Below, in pieces: positions 63,350 through 64,000 of a DNA stretch of 64,000 bases. How positions within the stretch are numbered: the first letter of the stretch is position 1; every line of letters starts with the position of its first letter. The position numbers were made by a program, and so were the translations under genes. Under the pieces are notes generated by a model. That model did no database searches and was not told the DNA's origin. It saw only the letters and a program-made list of their open reading frames with translations. This stretch comes from JAJPKK01 sp963824905. Lineage in GTDB: Bacteria; Pseudomonadota; Alphaproteobacteria; Rhizobiales; Xanthobacteraceae. Location of the stretch: the NCBI GenBank assembly GCA_963824905.1, contig CAWGRH010000027.1:558001-622000 (forward strand), given 5' to 3'.

Positions 63350-64000
63350 ATGCGTCCCGCACTGCCGTCCGCGGAGCAGCTACTTCCTTATCTCAAACGC
63401 ATCGACACAAGCCGCGTCTATTCGAACTTCGGTCCGCTTTCGGTCGAATTGCAGGATCGGATCGCGGCGATGATCTCGCGGAGCAGCTGCTCTGTGATCT
63501 GCACCAGTTCGGGGACGTCGGCACTTATCGCCGGCATCCTGGCGACGGCAGGGCCGGCTACAGATCGGCGGCGCTACGCCATCGTGCCGGCGCTCACCTT
63601 TCCCGCAACCGCGATCGCCGCCGAGCGGTGTGGCTATTTGCCGTACCTCGTCGACGTCGACCCGACCACTTGGCACCTCGACCCGCAAAAGCTAATGCGG
63701 CACCCCCTGTTGCAGGATATCGGTCTCGTGTTGCCGGTCGCGACGTTCGGGAAACCGGTCCCCATCGCGCCCTGGCTTCGCTTTAAAAAGGAAACGCGGA
63801 TACCGGTCGTCATCGACGGCGCGGCAAGCTTTGCGGCCGCCGCGACGACACCGCGCAGCTATCTCGGGAAGATTCCAACCGCGATCAGCTTTCACGCAAC
63901 GAAGAGCTTCGGCGTCGGCGAGGGAGGATGCATCGCCTGGTCGGACGCGGATGCGGATCGCCGCGTCTGTGAGGCCCTCAACTTCGGATTCTACGACATG
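63350..64000 (+). CDS. DegT/DnrJ/EryC1-type aminotransferase, 5' part (runs off the window)
   Basis: ATG 63350 opens a frame with no stop up to the window end (217 codons). PSAEQLLPYLKRIDTSRVYS and NFGPLSVELQ match the sugar-aminotransferase family. A glycine/serine PLP-phosphate loop lies in CTSSGTSALIAGIL, the Asp ligand is D156 in VVIDGAASF, and the Schiff-base lysine is K185 in SFHATKSFGVGEGG. These enzymes make amino-sugars for surface polysaccharides or secondary metabolites. It may begin another glycan locus beyond the window. The start region shows no strong ribosome site. Confidence 0.85.
   Translation, partial: MRPALPSAEQLLPYLKRIDTSRVYSNFGPLSVELQDRIAAMISRSSCSVICTSSGTSALIAGILATAGPATDRRRYAIVPALTFPATAIAAERCGYLPYLVDVDPTTWHLDPQKLMRHPLLQDIGLVLPVATFGKPVPIAPWLRFKKETRIPVVIDGAASFAAAATTPRSYLGKIPTAISFHATKSFGVGEGGCIAWSDADADRRVCEALNFGFYDM

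Noticed and set aside
63280..63786. Plus-strand frame of 168 codons at the window end
   Set aside because: It is the wrong frame over the aminotransferase gene; the frame starting at 63350 carries the PLP lysine motif and stays open to the end.

Overview
The window reads as chromosomal DNA of a GC-rich alphaproteobacterium of the order Hyphomicrobiales, close to the Bradyrhizobium/Rhodopseudomonas type. The clues are a PdhS-like cell-cycle kinase, paired phasins with a PhaR-like operator, a tRNA-His with A73 and no G-1, Bug-type and TRAP binding proteins, and the dispersed palindromic repeats typical of that group. Most proteins carry Sec signals or heme motifs, so much of the window serves the periplasm and envelope. 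There is no rRNA, CRISPR array, transposase or prophage.

Layout. 1-3900 (minus strand): a periplasmic cupin, a cytochrome c/beta-propeller fusion and a DUF1194 protein. 3940-7272: a large PAS histidine kinase. 7532-8675: two phasins for polyhydroxyalkanoate granules. 8827-8903: tRNA-His. 9416-11201: small and damaged genes. 11403-19902: seven glycosyltransferase genes, two of them frameshifted, then an LptF permease and an MsbA-like ABC exporter (20157-23316), together a lipopolysaccharide or other surface-glycan locus. 23746-25164: a small exported protein, a tandem pair of putative small RNAs and a metallo-hydrolase. 25418-28919: a PGY-repeat protein, a ModA-like protein and a Bug receptor. 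29257-32977: membrane protein, HAD phosphatase, sulfatase and a small exported protein. 33223-37994: an octaheme cytochrome with TPRs, convergent with a NosR-like flavin/iron-sulfur membrane protein.

38102-48673 is a type II secretion locus. gspE-F-G-H-L-M and a GspC/N-like gene lie on the minus strand; gspD, a prepilin peptidase and a Sel1 gene are divergent on the plus strand. No gspI, gspJ or gspK is visible. 48854-52056 holds two paralogous diheme cytochromes and a TRAP receptor. 52482-57781 holds an amino-acid binding protein, a frameshifted secreted phosphoesterase with FG-GAP-like repeats, and an ankyrin protein. 57796-60180 is a PQQ alcohol dehydrogenase with the aspartate pair of lanthanide enzymes, next to a diheme cytochrome that probably accepts its electrons. 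60364-62900 is a broken D-2-hydroxyacid dehydrogenase, apparently split by two tandem ABC binding-protein genes. The window ends inside a DegT-type aminotransferase (63350 onward).

Eight loci need single-base shifts to read through as one protein, and at least two of those shifts lie in short homopolymers. Either this genome is decaying locally or the assembly contains indel errors; the sequence alone cannot decide. The strongest candidate for something undescribed is the pair of near-identical terminator-ended RNA units at 23941-24212.
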